Shown here: positions 57,707 to 64,000 of the stretch, piece by piece
Layout: each line of letters opens with the position of its first letter
Numbering within the stretch: the first letter of the stretch is position 1
DNA from: Microbacterium halophytorum
GTDB taxonomy: Bacteria; Actinomycetota; Actinomycetes; Actinomycetales; Microbacteriaceae
Length of the DNA: 64,000 nt
Direction of reading: 5' to 3'
Assembly: GCF_002970975.1 (NCBI RefSeq)
Contig: NZ_PNFA01000009.1
Coordinates: forward strand, 124,001-188,000
The notes under the pieces: model-generated
What the model was told of the DNA's origin: nothing
Database searches by the model: none
Seen by the model: the letters and a program-made list of their open reading frames with translations, nothing else
Made by a program: the position numbers and the translations under genes

Positions 57707-59205
57707 GGTTCCTCCGTAGGTGCGTCTTCGTCGGGCGCTGGGGTGGTGAGGTTCGCGCCGGCGCGTTCGACGAGGCCTCGGGCTTCGTCCTTGGTGAGTA
57801 CGCCCGGCACCTCGAGGTAGACCATCTGGGCTACGCGTGCGGCCGCTGCGGCCACTTCGTCGTCGGAGGTCACGCCGCTGTCTGGGCTGCCGGGCTCCGT
57901 CTGCTTCGTCGCCGGGAGGTTCAGCGCCTGGCGGACGAACTTCTCGAGGTCCTCGTCCGGCTTGATGACCCCGGCGTCGACCATCGACTTGATGGCTTCG
58001 GCTGCGAAGCCTTCGCCGATCTCGTCGAACACGATCCGCGGTGCCGGCTCTTCGGGGCCGAAGTTCAGGTCGACGAGATCCTCGACGATGTGCCGCGATG
58101 CGGTGTCGGCGATCTGCAGGCCGACGGCCTGGACAGACATCGTGAAGAAGCCCTTAAAGGTGTCGCCGAGCGCGTAGGACCCGGTCGAGTTGTCACCTCC
58201 GAGGTTCAGGAAGTGCGCGAGTACGGCGCGGGCGATCTGCTCGTCGTAGTAGCGGATCGGCTTCTCGGCGTCCGGCAACGTGCCTTCGACGCCAAGCAGC
58301 TTCACCTCTGCTCCGTGCGGCACGGCCGCGCCGGCGCTCTCCCCAGACCGGAAGCCGCGGGCGATCTTCAGCCCCTCCGAGATCTCCTTGGTCCGGCGCT
58401 GCTCCCACTGCTCGGGGTCGAGCAGGTTCGCCGGGAGCTCGGATGCCGTGTAGACCGGGACGCCCATGCCGTTGCGGTCGATCGTCTGCGCCTGAACGCG
58501 CAGCAGACGGTCCTTCAGGGTCCAGAACTTGTATGCAGGCCGGAACAGCGACTGGCCCAGCCAGTTGCCGCCCTCGCGCTCGTTGACATACACAACGAGG
58601 CGATCGACCGGCATCCGGTACGTGCGACCCTCGGTGAGCCCGTAGCCCGACTGCTCGATCGCGATCAGACCACCATCGGGCGCTACCTCGACGCGGGAGA
58701 TCGTGCGCGGCGGCCGCCATCCCAGCTTCCGAAGCCAAAGCCGGTCGTCGCTGCCCAGTCGGTACACCTGCTCGAACACGGAGTGACCGAACGCGAGCGA
58801 TAGCAGTGCGTGGTGCAGATGCTCAGCCCAGGAGACGCTCGGGCTCCGGCGACGAGGCGCTTGCTCGTCGTTCCCCTTGACGTTCAGACCCAGGTTGTCG
58901 GCGACGAACTGTGCAACCTCGGGGCTCGCTCCGGCCGGGTCGACGTACCATTGCGTGCGTTCGATCGGGAGGGTCACGGCGCGGTACACCGAGATAACCT
59001 GAGCATCCTGGCGACGCATCCTGTCGTAGACCTTGATGTTCTCGGGCCAGCGAAGCTCCGGAGTCTCTTCCTCGTCTAGATCCGGCCAGAAACCGTACGA
59101 CGAGTTCGACGAGTATCCGAGCTCCGTCGTCGCTTCCCGCGGCAGGGCGTCAAGAGCGGCGACAGGTCCAAGATGCCCACGGATCCAGTCGATCAGCTTC
59201 GGCAT
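57703..59205 (-). CDS. portal protein (Mu gp29-like, DUF935)
   Basis: A 500-residue portal: VYRAVTLPIERTQWYVDP near residue 75, HHALLSLAFGHSVFEQVY, RRTKEISEGLKIARGF and FLNLGGDNSTGSYAL, the pattern of DUF935/Mu-type portals. It forms the DNA entry ring of the head. The ATG at 59205 has GAAGGAG upstream; a longer frame starts in the terminase gene. The C-terminal 70 residues are acidic. Confidence 0.85.
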   Translation of the reverse strand: MPKLIDWIRGHLGPVAALDALPREATTELGYSSNSSYGFWPDLDEEETPELRWPENIKVYDRMRRQDAQVISVYRAVTLPIERTQWYVDPAGASPEVAQFVADNLGLNVKGNDEQAPRRRSPSVSWAEHLHHALLSLAFGHSVFEQVYRLGSDDRLWLRKLGWRPPRTISRVEVAPDGGLIAIEQSGYGLTEGRTYRMPVDRLVVYVNEREGGNWLGQSLFRPAYKFWTLKDRLLRVQAQTIDRNGMGVPVYTASELPANLLDPEQWEQRRTKEISEGLKIARGFRSGESAGAAVPHGAEVKLLGVEGTLPDAEKPIRYYDEQIARAVLAHFLNLGGDNSTGSYALGDTFKGFFTMSVQAVGLQIADTASRHIVEDLVDLNFGPEEPAPRIVFDEIGEGFAAEAIKSMVDAGVIKPDEDLEKFVRQALNLPATKQTEPGSPDSGVTSDDEVAAAAARVAQMVYLEVPGVLTKDEARGLVERAGANLTTPAPDEDAPTEEP

Positions 59206-59219
59206 GCCGCCTCCTTCGC

Positions 59220-61085
59220 TCAGAAGCCGATCGACCCGAGGTCGTCGGTCAGTGTGTCGTAGTGGTCGAACACATCGGTCGCGGTGAGCGCCAAAGGTTC
59301 CTGGGGCGGCGGCGTCGCTTCGGGCTCGTAGTTCTTGAGTGCCCACAGCGCCGCGATCCACGCCTTGAGCGCCGCCACGTCGATCGGGCTGTGCACGTGG
59401 TCGATCACCCACGCACCGCCCGACAACGTCTTGCGTTCTGCCGTCTGCGCTGCCAGATCGAGCTGCTGCAGCGGTGGGTGCCACACCGTTCGCCGACGGA
59501 GTTGCTCGTACGCCTCGTGATGTGCCCCAACGAGATCCATGTCCACGACGTCGAGCCGGAAGCCGCGATCAGCCTTGAGCTTCTTCAGGATCGATGACTC
59601 CGGCGCCCCCGCACGCTGGCCCGTGACCGCTTGGATCCGCCCCTTGCGGTCGGGCGAGGAGAGCCACTCTTCGACCCAGTCGGTGCCGTACCGGCCCGCG
59701 ACCACCTCGACCTGCGCGTCACCATCGGCCCGCCATCCGGCGAGCGCGATGTAGACGAGGGAACCGTTCGTGGACTGGCCGATGCCGGCCATGACGGGGC
59801 TGACGATGCGGTCGTCGGGGCTCACGATGATCTCGGAGCCGTCGTCGAGGCGCTGGGTCTTGATCGTCGTGCTCTCCCAGGAGCCGGGTTCGAACGGTCC
59901 GGACGTGGCGCCGTCGTTCCACTGGCAGAGCACCTCGGTGCGGAAGATCCACTCGGGGTCGGTCTTGCAGGCGGCGGCGACGGTGCGCCAGGAGATCGTG
60001 TAGCCGATCGACGGGTTTGCCTGGCGCCATCCTTCGCGGTCGCGGCGGTCGCGGCCCGGCGTCGCGGACCATTCGAGGAGGCAGAGGGTTTCCTCGTCCT
60101 GTTCGAGCTCGTCGACGTCGAGCTCGTCGAGGTCGAGGTCTTCGAGATCCTCGTCGACGTCGCCGTCGGTGCCGTCGTCGAAGGACTTCAGCGAGTCGAG
60201 GTCGAACTGCGTGGGACCGAGCTTGTCTTCCTCGGCGGCGGCGTTGATGCCGTCGGGGTCGCCGATCGCCTTGTGGGCGAGGAGGCGGAGGTAGCGCAGC
60301 ACGCGGCTGGTGACGTCTCCGGCGTTCGACAGCGCGAGGATGAGGGCCTCGGCGCGGGCCATCGTGGTCTTGGTGATCGCGCCCCAGGCGTCCCACGTCT
60401 GGTGCTCGCGGAGCTCGTCGAGGAGGACGAGGTTTCCGGAGAGGCCGCGTCCCGCTCGCCGGTTGGCGGCCTTGACCTTGTAGCGGCGGCCGTTGGTGAG
60501 GTTGAGGCTCTTCTTGCCGTTGACCTTCACGACCTTGTCGACCATGTCGCGGAGGTCGTCGTTGTCGTCGACGATCTCGACGACCTCTTCCCAGAGCGCT
60601 TCGGCGACGTCGAGGTCTTGCGCGGTGCCGAGGATGAGGGGCCAGCCCCACACGCACAGCAGCCAGATCGTGAGGACCTGGGCGAGTGTCGACTTGCCGT
60701 TCTGGCGGGCGACGAGGATGACGACGGTGCGGAAGCGGAGGTCGCCGTCGCTGTTGAGCTCGAGCATGCGGATCAGCGCGACCCGCTGCCACGGCAGGAG
60801 CTGGATGCCGAGGACTTCGTCGGCGAACTCGATCACGTCGAAGCCGAGCGACGTCTCCGGCGTGAGGTTCGTCAGAGGAGGCGTGCAGATGCGCGGCTCT
60901 GCCGAGCCGAACTTCGCTGCCGTCTCCGGCGTCGCCTTGTCGCCGTCGTGAACGACGTCGACGTACTTCTGGCTGCACCCGACGGGCGTCGCCCACGACG
61001 TCGGGCCGAGCGGCTTACGCCGAGCTCGCCTGGCGGGCTCGGCGCCGGGCCGCGGCTTCCTCGAACTTGGAGACCTTGCCGCCAT
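59220..61085 (-). CDS. terminase large subunit
   Basis: A 621-residue DNA-packaging motor. The ATPase has Walker A ARQNGKST (residues 126-133) and Walker B LVLLDELREH (Asp223, Glu224). The nuclease domain has DMDLVGAHH and later acidic residues. An unusual very acidic insert (many DD/DE, about residues 285-325) lies between. The ATG at 61085 has GAAGGCGAGC upstream and overlaps the small subunit gene by 71 nt; the precise start is uncertain. Confidence 0.88.
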   Translation of the reverse strand: MAARSPSSRKPRPGAEPARRARRKPLGPTSWATPVGCSQKYVDVVHDGDKATPETAAKFGSAEPRICTPPLTNLTPETSLGFDVIEFADEVLGIQLLPWQRVALIRMLELNSDGDLRFRTVVILVARQNGKSTLAQVLTIWLLCVWGWPLILGTAQDLDVAEALWEEVVEIVDDNDDLRDMVDKVVKVNGKKSLNLTNGRRYKVKAANRRAGRGLSGNLVLLDELREHQTWDAWGAITKTTMARAEALILALSNAGDVTSRVLRYLRLLAHKAIGDPDGINAAAEEDKLGPTQFDLDSLKSFDDGTDGDVDEDLEDLDLDELDVDELEQDEETLCLLEWSATPGRDRRDREGWRQANPSIGYTISWRTVAAACKTDPEWIFRTEVLCQWNDGATSGPFEPGSWESTTIKTQRLDDGSEIIVSPDDRIVSPVMAGIGQSTNGSLVYIALAGWRADGDAQVEVVAGRYGTDWVEEWLSSPDRKGRIQAVTGQRAGAPESSILKKLKADRGFRLDVVDMDLVGAHHEAYEQLRRRTVWHPPLQQLDLAAQTAERKTLSGGAWVIDHVHSPIDVAALKAWIAALWALKNYEPEATPPPQEPLALTATDVFDHYDTLTDDLGSIGF

Positions 61086-61659
61086 TGCTCGCCTTCTTCG
61101 TCGCCTCCGGCGGGAGCGACGCCGGCGTGATCTGCAGCTCGGCACACCCCTTCACGTAGGACGGGATGAGCACGTAGGCCGCCTTCTGCAACTCCTCGAT
61201 CCCACCGCGCTGCGCTTCGTCGATCAGCCAGGCCTGTGTCGCCACCGCGAGGCACGCGCCCTCGAACTCGGGCTTCTCGTCGAGGCCCGCTGCCTTGATC
61301 GAACGCTTAGTCGCGTCGTACACCGGACCCCGCTTGCGGTCCGCCGACGCGGGCCGGTTCACGAGCGGCGACCATTCCTTCAGCTGTGCGCTCAGCTGCC
61401 GCTCTGCGGCGAGCGCCGGGTGCACGATCGCGCCACGCTTCTCGCCGCCATCAACGACGAGGCCTTCGTCGGCGACGGTCTTGGCGGCTTCGCGCCAACG
61501 CACGACGAGGTTGCAGTAGGACTCGAGCAGTGCCGGGGACACGCTCGGTGCGATGCGGCCGCGCTCGACGGTCTCAATCCACACCCCGGCGACGTCGTCA
61601 GGCAGGTGTTCCGGCAGCGGGTAGGCCTGCTTCGCGGGGGTCTTCCGCTTCGCGGTCAC
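61015..61659 (-). CDS. terminase small subunit (P27-like)
   Basis: A 214-residue protein starting VTAKRKTPAKQAYPLPEHL, with a helical DNA-binding head and ERGRIAPSVSPALLESYCNLVVRWREA, the style of P27-type small terminases that choose the packaging site. GTG at 61659 is preferred to an ATG 42 nt upstream because GGGAGG lies close before it. The end overlaps the large subunit gene and the start overlaps the upstream HTH gene by 62 nt. Confidence 0.8.
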   Translation of the reverse strand: MTAKRKTPAKQAYPLPEHLPDDVAGVWIETVERGRIAPSVSPALLESYCNLVVRWREAAKTVADEGLVVDGGEKRGAIVHPALAAERQLSAQLKEWSPLVNRPASADRKRGPVYDATKRSIKAAGLDEKPEFEGACLAVATQAWLIDEAQRGGIEELQKAAYVLIPSYVKGCAELQITPASLPPEATKKASNGGKVSKFEEAAARRRARQASSA

Positions 61660-62053
61660 GGAGCCTCCCGACGGTGATGTGGGGCGCGGACGCTCGCCCA
61701 ATGGTCATGGTTCCGGCTCGGATCCGGCCGAGGCGTGGGCGGGTCAGGTCTTCGACTTCGCGCTCGAGCATCAGCGGACGGATGCGAGCGACGAGGTCGG
61801 AGAGCGTTCGGCGAGCGCCGGGCCAGTCGATCAGTTCGGCGACCTGCGGCACCGTCAGGCGCGGATGGTCGGCGAGCACGTCGCGCACGGCGGGCTCGTA
61901 CTCCTCGGCCATCGAGGGGCGGCGGTACGTGTCGGCGGCGTCGGGGTCGAGGGCGCGACGGATGGTGTTGCGGCCGGCGCCGAGCTCACGAGCTGTGCCG
62001 CGGATCGTGCCGGCGACGTCGAACATGCGCCGGATCTGCTCGCGGTCGCGCAT
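61598..62053 (-). CDS. HTH DNA-binding protein resembling the IstA N-terminus
   Basis: A 151-residue protein. Residues 1-90 hold an HTH like the N-terminus of IS21-type IstA proteins: MFDVAGTIRGTARELGAGRNTIRRAL, then AVRDVLADHPRLTVPQVAELIDWPGARRTLSDLVARIRP. No catalytic DDE part follows, so it is a stand-alone DNA-binding protein, common in actinophages next to the terminase. It may help recognise the packaging site. GGGAGG precedes the ATG. Confidence 0.72.
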   Translation of the reverse strand: MRDREQIRRMFDVAGTIRGTARELGAGRNTIRRALDPDAADTYRRPSMAEEYEPAVRDVLADHPRLTVPQVAELIDWPGARRTLSDLVARIRPLMLEREVEDLTRPRLGRIRAGTMTIGRASAPHITVGRLRDREAEDPREAGLPAAGTPA

Positions 62054-62210
62054 CGTGCCTCCCGGACGGGCGTTCGAACCTGGGTCCGTTTTCACCGCCC
62101 GCGCATCCGCCGGAGAGGTACCCGGTCGCGCGCTCGGGGGGAGAGGGCGAGCCCCGCCCGCCCTGTCCCCCTCCCGCGGGCTCTGGATTTTTCTTCGACG
62201 CGAGTGACGG
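62054..62210. other. gap with G/C runs, possible cos/packaging region
   Basis: A 157-bp gap between the HTH and the ATPase genes, with long C runs (CCCCGCCCGCCCTGTCCCCC) followed by ATTTTTC. Non-coding DNA between terminase and HNH genes is where cohesive-end sites often lie; no cos sequence can be proven here. Confidence 0.25.
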
Positions 62211-62645
62211 TCACCAGTCGGTCGATGTCGCGCCGAGCGTCGGTGTCGGCTCGGCGAGGGCCGGCCACCCGGGGAAGTCGGGCACCTGGTCGCGTCGGTC
62301 GAAGCTCGCGAACCATCGGTCGATGCCGCGGAGGGTGCCGGCGACGCCGGGCCGGTCGCGGTGTCGGACTCGGCGCTTGAGCTCGTCGCGATCGGCGAGC
62401 AGCAGGAAGGTGTGGGTCGCGGCCGCGAGCTCGGCCGCTGTCCGTCGTGCGTTCGATGTCGCGCCGGAGCGGATGATCACGGCACGAGCGCCCGGCAAGA
62501 CGGCCAGAGCACGGAGAGCATCGCGGAACTGCTTCTCGGATGTCCACTGGTCGTCGTCGCGATCGAACACCGGCAGGCCAGAGGCGCGGGCGGCGGTCGT
62601 CTTGCCGGCGCCTGGCGGCCCGCACAGGATGACGACCTGGCGCAT
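62211..62645 (-). CDS. P-loop AAA ATPase/kinase-like protein
   Basis: A 144-residue protein starting MRQVVILCGPPGAGKTTAARASG (Walker A GPPGAGKT). It continues with FDRDDDQW and FLLLADRDELKRRVRHRD, where the Arg pair resembles the lid of small nucleotide kinases or zeta-toxin-like kinases. Substrate unknown. The ATG overlaps the stop of the HNH gene (TGATG) and has AGGAG upstream. Confidence 0.75.
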   Translation of the reverse strand: MRQVVILCGPPGAGKTTAARASGLPVFDRDDDQWTSEKQFRDALRALAVLPGARAVIIRSGATSNARRTAAELAAATHTFLLLADRDELKRRVRHRDRPGVAGTLRGIDRWFASFDRRDQVPDFPGWPALAEPTPTLGATSTDW

Positions 62646-62947
62646 CACCACTCCTGCGACGTTGCGCCGAGGATGCCGGCCGTTCCGTCGGGACCGTCGG
62701 CGTAGTTGCAACTGGCATGCGCCGGCGCCCAGTTCGACGGGTCCCAGGTCAGTTCAGGGAATCGCTTCCGTGACTTCACGTGCTGCACGGTGCACGCGTC
62801 AGGGTGCGGCTTCTCGAGCGAGTAGTCGACCTTCTGCCGGCAGATGCAGCACGGCGTGCGGTTGCGGCGGCCGGCGGTCTTCACCCGGCGGAGCGCGTCT
62901 TGGGCTCGACGCCCGCTCCACGCGGGGATGCTCGCCCCGTTGTCCAT
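62645..62947 (-). CDS. HNH endonuclease
   Basis: A 100-residue HNH nuclease: CCICRQKVDY zinc knuckle, then VQHVKSRKRFPELTWDPSNWAPAHASCN with the H-N-H residues. HNH proteins beside terminase genes are needed for cutting during packaging in many cos phages (established for several). GGGGGAG precedes the ATG. Confidence 0.88.
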   Translation of the reverse strand: MDNGASIPAWSGRRAQDALRRVKTAGRRNRTPCCICRQKVDYSLEKPHPDACTVQHVKSRKRFPELTWDPSNWAPAHASCNYADGPDGTAGILGATSQEW

Positions 62948-63041
62948 CGCTCCCCCAGCCGATGCGTGCCGGCCCCGGCGGTCCTGTCATCCCGCCGAGG
63001 CCGGCCCGGTCCGATTCCCCAATCGATGGAGCCAACGCGAA

Positions 63042-63067
63042 AGCCCGGCTCCCTCAGGGGCCGGGCT
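63042..63067 (-). terminator. hairpin upstream of the HNH gene
   Basis: AGCCCGGC / GCCGGGCT, 8 bp, with further C-G pairing in the loop, followed on the minus strand by TTT. It ends the transcript of the HTH and zinc-ribbon genes. Confidence 0.55.
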
Positions 63068-63130
63068 CTCACAGTTTGCGCTCATCCTTATCTTGGGGTG
63101 TGAAGACGGGGCCAACGCAAGCGCGTCTCG

Positions 63131-63361
63131 CTACGGCGTGTCGCGCACTCGGTTGCGTAGACGCTGCGCGTGCACGGGGTTCGCGCGTAGGTGGATCCGC
63201 TTGTGCTTCATCAGTTCCTCCTCGTGCACGACGCGGTGCCCCTTGTCGTTCAGCGTCGTGACCATCCCGGCTGCTCGCCAGTTGTGGAGCGACCGCACCG
63301 AGCGGCCCGCGACCTTGGCCGCCTGCCGGAACGTGAGCATCCGCGGCGCACCCACGGTCAC
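63131..63361 (-). CDS. small HTH protein (MerR/excisionase-like)
   Basis: A 76-residue protein: LTFRQAAKVAGRSVRSLHNWRAAGMVTTLNDKGHRVVHEEEL is the winged HTH of MerR/excisionase-type DNA-binding proteins. A basic C-terminus follows. GTG start overlapping the upstream stop by GTGA. It could regulate phage genes or assist in excision. Confidence 0.72.
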   Translation of the reverse strand: MTVGAPRMLTFRQAAKVAGRSVRSLHNWRAAGMVTTLNDKGHRVVHEEELMKHKRIHLRANPVHAQRLRNRVRDTP

Positions 63362-64000
63362 GCCGCCTTACTCAGTTCGACGTAGCCCTGCCCGCACGCC
63401 GTGCAGCGCCCGACTCCGTGCGCCTTCGTGCGCGAGACAAGCTCGGCCCACTCGACCACGACCGCGACCTCGCCACAGGTGCGGCACTGCCGACGCAGCG
63501 GCCGGGATCGCTGCACCCTGTCGACGAGGTAGCGCGATCGGAGCTTGCGGACGAGAACGCACAGCCGCTCGGCCTCGACCCGAAGGTCATCCCGTCCCGA
63601 GATCAGATCCGCACGGCGACCGATCCACTGCGTCACGTCGGAGGCCTCGTCGTACGCGGTCGCCTCGTCGAGTGAGACGTGCACGCCGGCGACGAGATGG
63701 CCACGGAAGATCGAGGTCATACCCGGCATCGCCGACACGGCGATCACGCCGGCGTGCTCGTCCCACTCCCCCAGTTCCTCGAACCATCCTTCGACGGTCG
63801 CTCCGAAGCGGGCCAGCTCTCGCCACAGGTCGTCAGCGTCGTCGATCGCTTCGACGTTCAGAGGCGCCGGCGACCCGTCAGCGCCCGAGCCGGACACGAC
63901 CTCGCGGTCATATCGAGCAGCCCTCAACGGAACACGAAGGGCGAGGATCGCGCCCATCAGCGTCGGGATCTCCCCCAGGTGCCAGCGCAGGCGCTCGGCC
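63358..64000 (-). CDS. zinc-ribbon prophage protein (5' end off the window)
   Basis: The frame stays open past the last in-window ATG (63957) to the right edge, and the extra residues (AERLRWHLGEIPTLMGAIL) look like real protein, so the gene probably starts outside. The visible part has acidic alpha/beta sequence (DDADDLWRELARFG) and a C-terminal zinc ribbon CRTCGEVAVVVEW...GRCTACGQGYVELS. Similar proteins occur in early/middle regions of actinophages; function unknown. Confidence 0.65.
   Translation of the reverse strand, partial: AERLRWHLGEIPTLMGAILALRVPLRAARYDREVVSGSGADGSPAPLNVEAIDDADDLWRELARFGATVEGWFEELGEWDEHAGVIAVSAMPGMTSIFRGHLVAGVHVSLDEATAYDEASDVTQWIGRRADLISGRDDLRVEAERLCVLVRKLRSRYLVDRVQRSRPLRRQCRTCGEVAVVVEWAELVSRTKAHGVGRCTACGQGYVELSKAA

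Noticed and set aside
59631..61130. 499-residue plus-strand frame opposite terL
   Set aside because: Val/Glu-rich shadow of the terminase gene without motifs.
61598..62053. IS21 insertion sequence
   Set aside because: Only an IstA-like HTH is present. There is no DDE core, no IstB and no terminal repeats.

Overview
The window is very GC-rich actinobacterial DNA. Its gene content and order point to a pigmented member of the Microbacteriaceae, Microbacterium-like. This is inferred from the C50-carotenoid operon with its heterodimeric cyclase, the CsoR/CopA/CopZ-type copper genes, many leaderless transcripts and a Microbacterium-type siphoprophage. No rRNA, tRNA, CRISPR array or intact insertion sequence was seen.

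Region 1 (1-9070) is a light-stress and pigment island. A divergent MarR-type regulator (CrtR-like) faces a ten-gene plus-strand operon in which nine of the nine junctions overlap by 4 or 8 nt: idi, crtE, crtB, crtI, crtYe, crtYf, crtEb, an NAD(P)-binding/DUF2867 protein, a pyrimidine-dimer DNA glycosylase and a ferrochelatase. The first seven genes make a cyclic C50 carotenoid from IPP/DMAPP. The last genes tie DNA photodamage repair and haem formation to the same transcript.

Region 2 (9071-36900) is ordinary chromosome with several small functional islands. These are a membrane-anchored HNH nuclease with an excalibur domain and a FabG-type reductase; a thiol-redox island (DsbA-CcdA divergent from a GntR regulator, then MFS transporter-thioredoxin) that shares a GGATACA box; a VOC protein and an acyl-CoA synthetase; a TetR-Ohr peroxide pair with an inverted-repeat operator; a flavoprotein disulfide reductase; copper export (copZ-copA with a CsoR-type operator); and a lytic transglycosylase, APH-like kinase, GAP-family membrane protein, serine hydrolase, AraC regulator and TauE-like exporter. 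It ends with a catabolic cluster (alcohol and aldehyde dehydrogenases, APC permease, LysR regulator, class III aminotransferase) and a GNAT acetyltransferase.

Region 3 (about 36900 to the right edge) is the left part of a siphovirus-like prophage whose late genes run leftward. Its left border is marked by a fragment encoding only the C-terminus of NrdF (class Ib ribonucleotide reductase small subunit) with that gene's own terminator, which suggests integration into the 3' end of nrdF. Next to the border lie phased direct repeats resembling integrase arm sites, then a cassette of independently promoted moron-like genes (SRAP peptidase, DUF4145 and DUF3800 proteins, small unknowns). From right to left the late operon holds a zinc-ribbon protein (cut by the window edge), HTH protein, HNH endonuclease, AAA ATPase, HTH protein, TerS, TerL, portal, ClpP-like protease with nested scaffold, decoration protein, major capsid, connectors, major tail protein, tail-assembly chaperones with a -1 frameshift site, tape measure, tail-tip proteins, an M23-peptidase tail protein, a large tail protein with an embedded penicillin-binding D,D-carboxypeptidase-like domain, endolysin and three membrane proteins of the lysis module. 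The integrase is not in the window and should lie to the right.

The most unusual points are the tail protein that joins a lectin-like domain to a complete SxxK/SxN/KTG catalytic triad, the light-stress operon structure, the nrdF integration scar, and a recurring TAnnnT-N6/7-start-codon signature that marks leaderless genes on both chromosome and prophage.
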